5,922 nt of DNA, from NCBI GenBank assembly GCA_013298745.1, contig JAAFIT010000174.1, positions 1 to 5,922 on the forward strand, read 5' to 3'. The translations under genes were made by a program, and so were the position numbers. Positions 5,105 through 5,922 of this stretch are shown here, piece by piece (position 1 is the stretch's first letter; each line of letters opens with the position of its first letter). The notes below the pieces were generated by a model, which did no database searches, was not told the origin of the DNA, and saw nothing but the letters and a program-made list of their open reading frames with translations. Origin of the DNA: Sphingomonadales bacterium. GTDB taxonomy: Bacteria > Pseudomonadota > Alphaproteobacteria > Sphingomonadales > Sphingomonadaceae.

Positions 5105-5806
5105 CAGCGCCGCTGGTCATCGCCGGCGCCGCCCCGCTGCTTCTGATTGCCGATCATGCCTCCAATGCGGTGCCGCCCGGCGTCGATCTCGGCATCGATC
5201 CGACGCTTCTGGATAACCATATTGCTGTCGATATCGGCTCTGCAGCTCTCACCAGGGCGCTGGCGGCGGCGCTCGATGCGCCGGCAATCCTCGCCACGGT
5301 GTCGCGGCTGGTCATCGATTGCAACCGCGATCCGCAAGTGTCCGATGTCATCCCGGCAGCGAGCGATGGATGTCATCCCCGGCAATCTGCTATTGTCGGC
5401 GGCAGAACGCGCACTCAGGATCGATGCCATCCATGGTCCCTATCATGCTGTGATCGCAGCCGAAATTGCCCGAATCCGGCCGGCCTTGATCGTCTCGGTC
5501 CACAGTTTCACCCCGCAACTCGCCACCCGCCCGGATGAAGCCCGCCCCTGGCCGATCGGTATCCTTTACAACGAGGATGATCGCGCCGCGCGCGCCGGCC
5601 TCGCCTGGCTGGCCGCGCGCAGTATCAACGCCGGCGACAACCAACCCTATTCGGGCCGCGTCCTCAACTACACGATGGACCGCCACGCCGAAGCCGCCGG
5701 CATCCCCTATCTCGGTCTCGAACTCCGCCAGGACGAGATCGACACTGCGGAAGGTTGTGCGAAATGGCTGGGGTTGGTGGCGGATCTGGTGCGCGCGGTT
5801 GCATAG
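5101..5806 (+). pseudogene. N-formylglutamate amidohydrolase family gene, frameshifted
   Basis: The family hydrolyses N-formyl-L-glutamate or related N-acyl amino acids, as in the last step of one histidine degradation route. The first 90 residues read from GTG 5101: LLLIADHASNAVP (13-25), HIAVDIG (40-46), SRLVIDCNRD (68-77) and SDG (88-90). After 5370 this frame turns to nonsense and stops at 5536-5538. The rest of the family continues in the +1 frame from 5372: VIPGN, HSFTP (5501-5515), GDNQPYSG (5633-5656), MDRH and LELRQD (5717-5734), ending at TAG 5804-5806. Rejoined, the protein would be about 235 residues, a normal size. Relatives usually have three residues between SDG and PGN, which favours loss of 2 nt near 5369-5371; one extra C in the CCCC run 5377-5380 is the alternative. 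Every motif on both sides is intact, so the lesion is recent, a sequencing error, or bypassed by frameshifting. It overlaps the crotonase stop by 4 bp. Confidence 0.88.
5344..5384 (+). repeat. Short direct repeat spanning the frameshift
   Basis: GATGTCATCCCGGCA (5344-5358) recurs as GATGTCATCCCCGGCA (5369-5384), offset by 25 bp and differing by one extra C. Both copies encode the natural VIP part of the family motif when read in the right frame. The repeat could promote slippage or misalignment at the frameshift site. Confidence 0.7.
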
Positions 5807-5838
5807 TGCCTCCGGCGGTCATCTAGTGCCGCCGGCGG
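5804..5838 (+). repeat. Short direct repeat beginning at the amidohydrolase stop codon
   Basis: TAGTGCCTCCGGCGG (5804-5818) and TAGTGCCGCCGGCGG (5824-5838) match at 14 of 15 bases with a 20-bp offset. The first copy starts with the stop codon. The second contains the palindrome CCGCCGGCGG. No function is evident. Confidence 0.6.
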
Positions 5839-5884
5839 CTGGGGCCTTGGGCCCCAGACCCCAATTGTTGGATTACGATTTTTT
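5839..5884 (+). terminator. Possible terminator after the amidohydrolase gene
   Basis: CTGGGGCC-TTG-GGCCCCAG (5839-5857) is a perfect 8-bp stem. The T6 run (5879-5884) is 21 bp away, too far for a classic terminator. CCCCAA (5859-5864) can also pair with TTGGGG (5883-5888). The region after the last gene (5807-5922) holds no coding sequence I can support. Confidence 0.4.
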
Positions 5885-5922
5885 GGGGGGAGGGGTCCTT
5901 TTCAGTTTATACCAAAAAAAAC

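Noticed and set aside
5885..5895. G-quadruplex in GGGGGGAGGGG
   Set aside because: There are only two G-runs on this strand; four are needed for a standard quadruplex.

Overview
This is a high-GC bacterial chromosomal segment with every recognisable gene on the + strand. Gene content, codon use and weak Shine-Dalgarno signals suggest an alphaproteobacterium. The ETF-ubiquinone oxidoreductase / exported TPR protein / ispE order feels most like Sphingomonadales. That placement is inference from recall, not a database result.

Layout: (i) 1-879 is the 3' part of an electron transfer flavoprotein-ubiquinone oxidoreductase, with its C-terminal 4Fe-4S cysteine cluster intact. (ii) 880-1062 is a gene-free spacer holding three back-to-back hairpins. 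(iii) 1063-2727 is an exported TPR protein, followed after 31 bp by (iv) 2759-3574, ispE of the MEP isoprenoid pathway; these two look like one operon. (v) 3575-3858 is a relatively AT-rich intergenic region with alternating CACTCAA/TTGAGTG half-sites around a candidate promoter. (vi) 3859-4161 encodes a 100-residue exported protein with a strong ribosome binding site, a signal peptide, two cysteines and one TPR-like helical hairpin. Its 3' UTR has two hairpins and then a textbook intrinsic terminator (4229-4267). (vii) 4331-5104 is a crotonase-fold enoyl-CoA hydratase/isomerase family protein lacking both classical catalytic glutamates. (viii) 5101-5806, overlapping it by 4 bp, is an N-formylglutamate amidohydrolase family gene split by a frameshift near 5371. 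(ix) 5807-5922 holds a short direct repeat, a hairpin and homopolymer tracts.

The genes are mainly housekeeping or catabolic: electron entry into the quinone pool from acyl-CoA dehydrogenases, isoprenoid precursor synthesis, acyl-CoA chemistry and possibly amino-acid derivative hydrolysis. I see no mobile element, CRISPR array, tRNA, rRNA or phage gene. No clear new multi-gene system is visible. The items most worth a second look are the small exported protein with its elaborate flanking signals, the non-canonical crotonase active site, and the frameshifted amidohydrolase.
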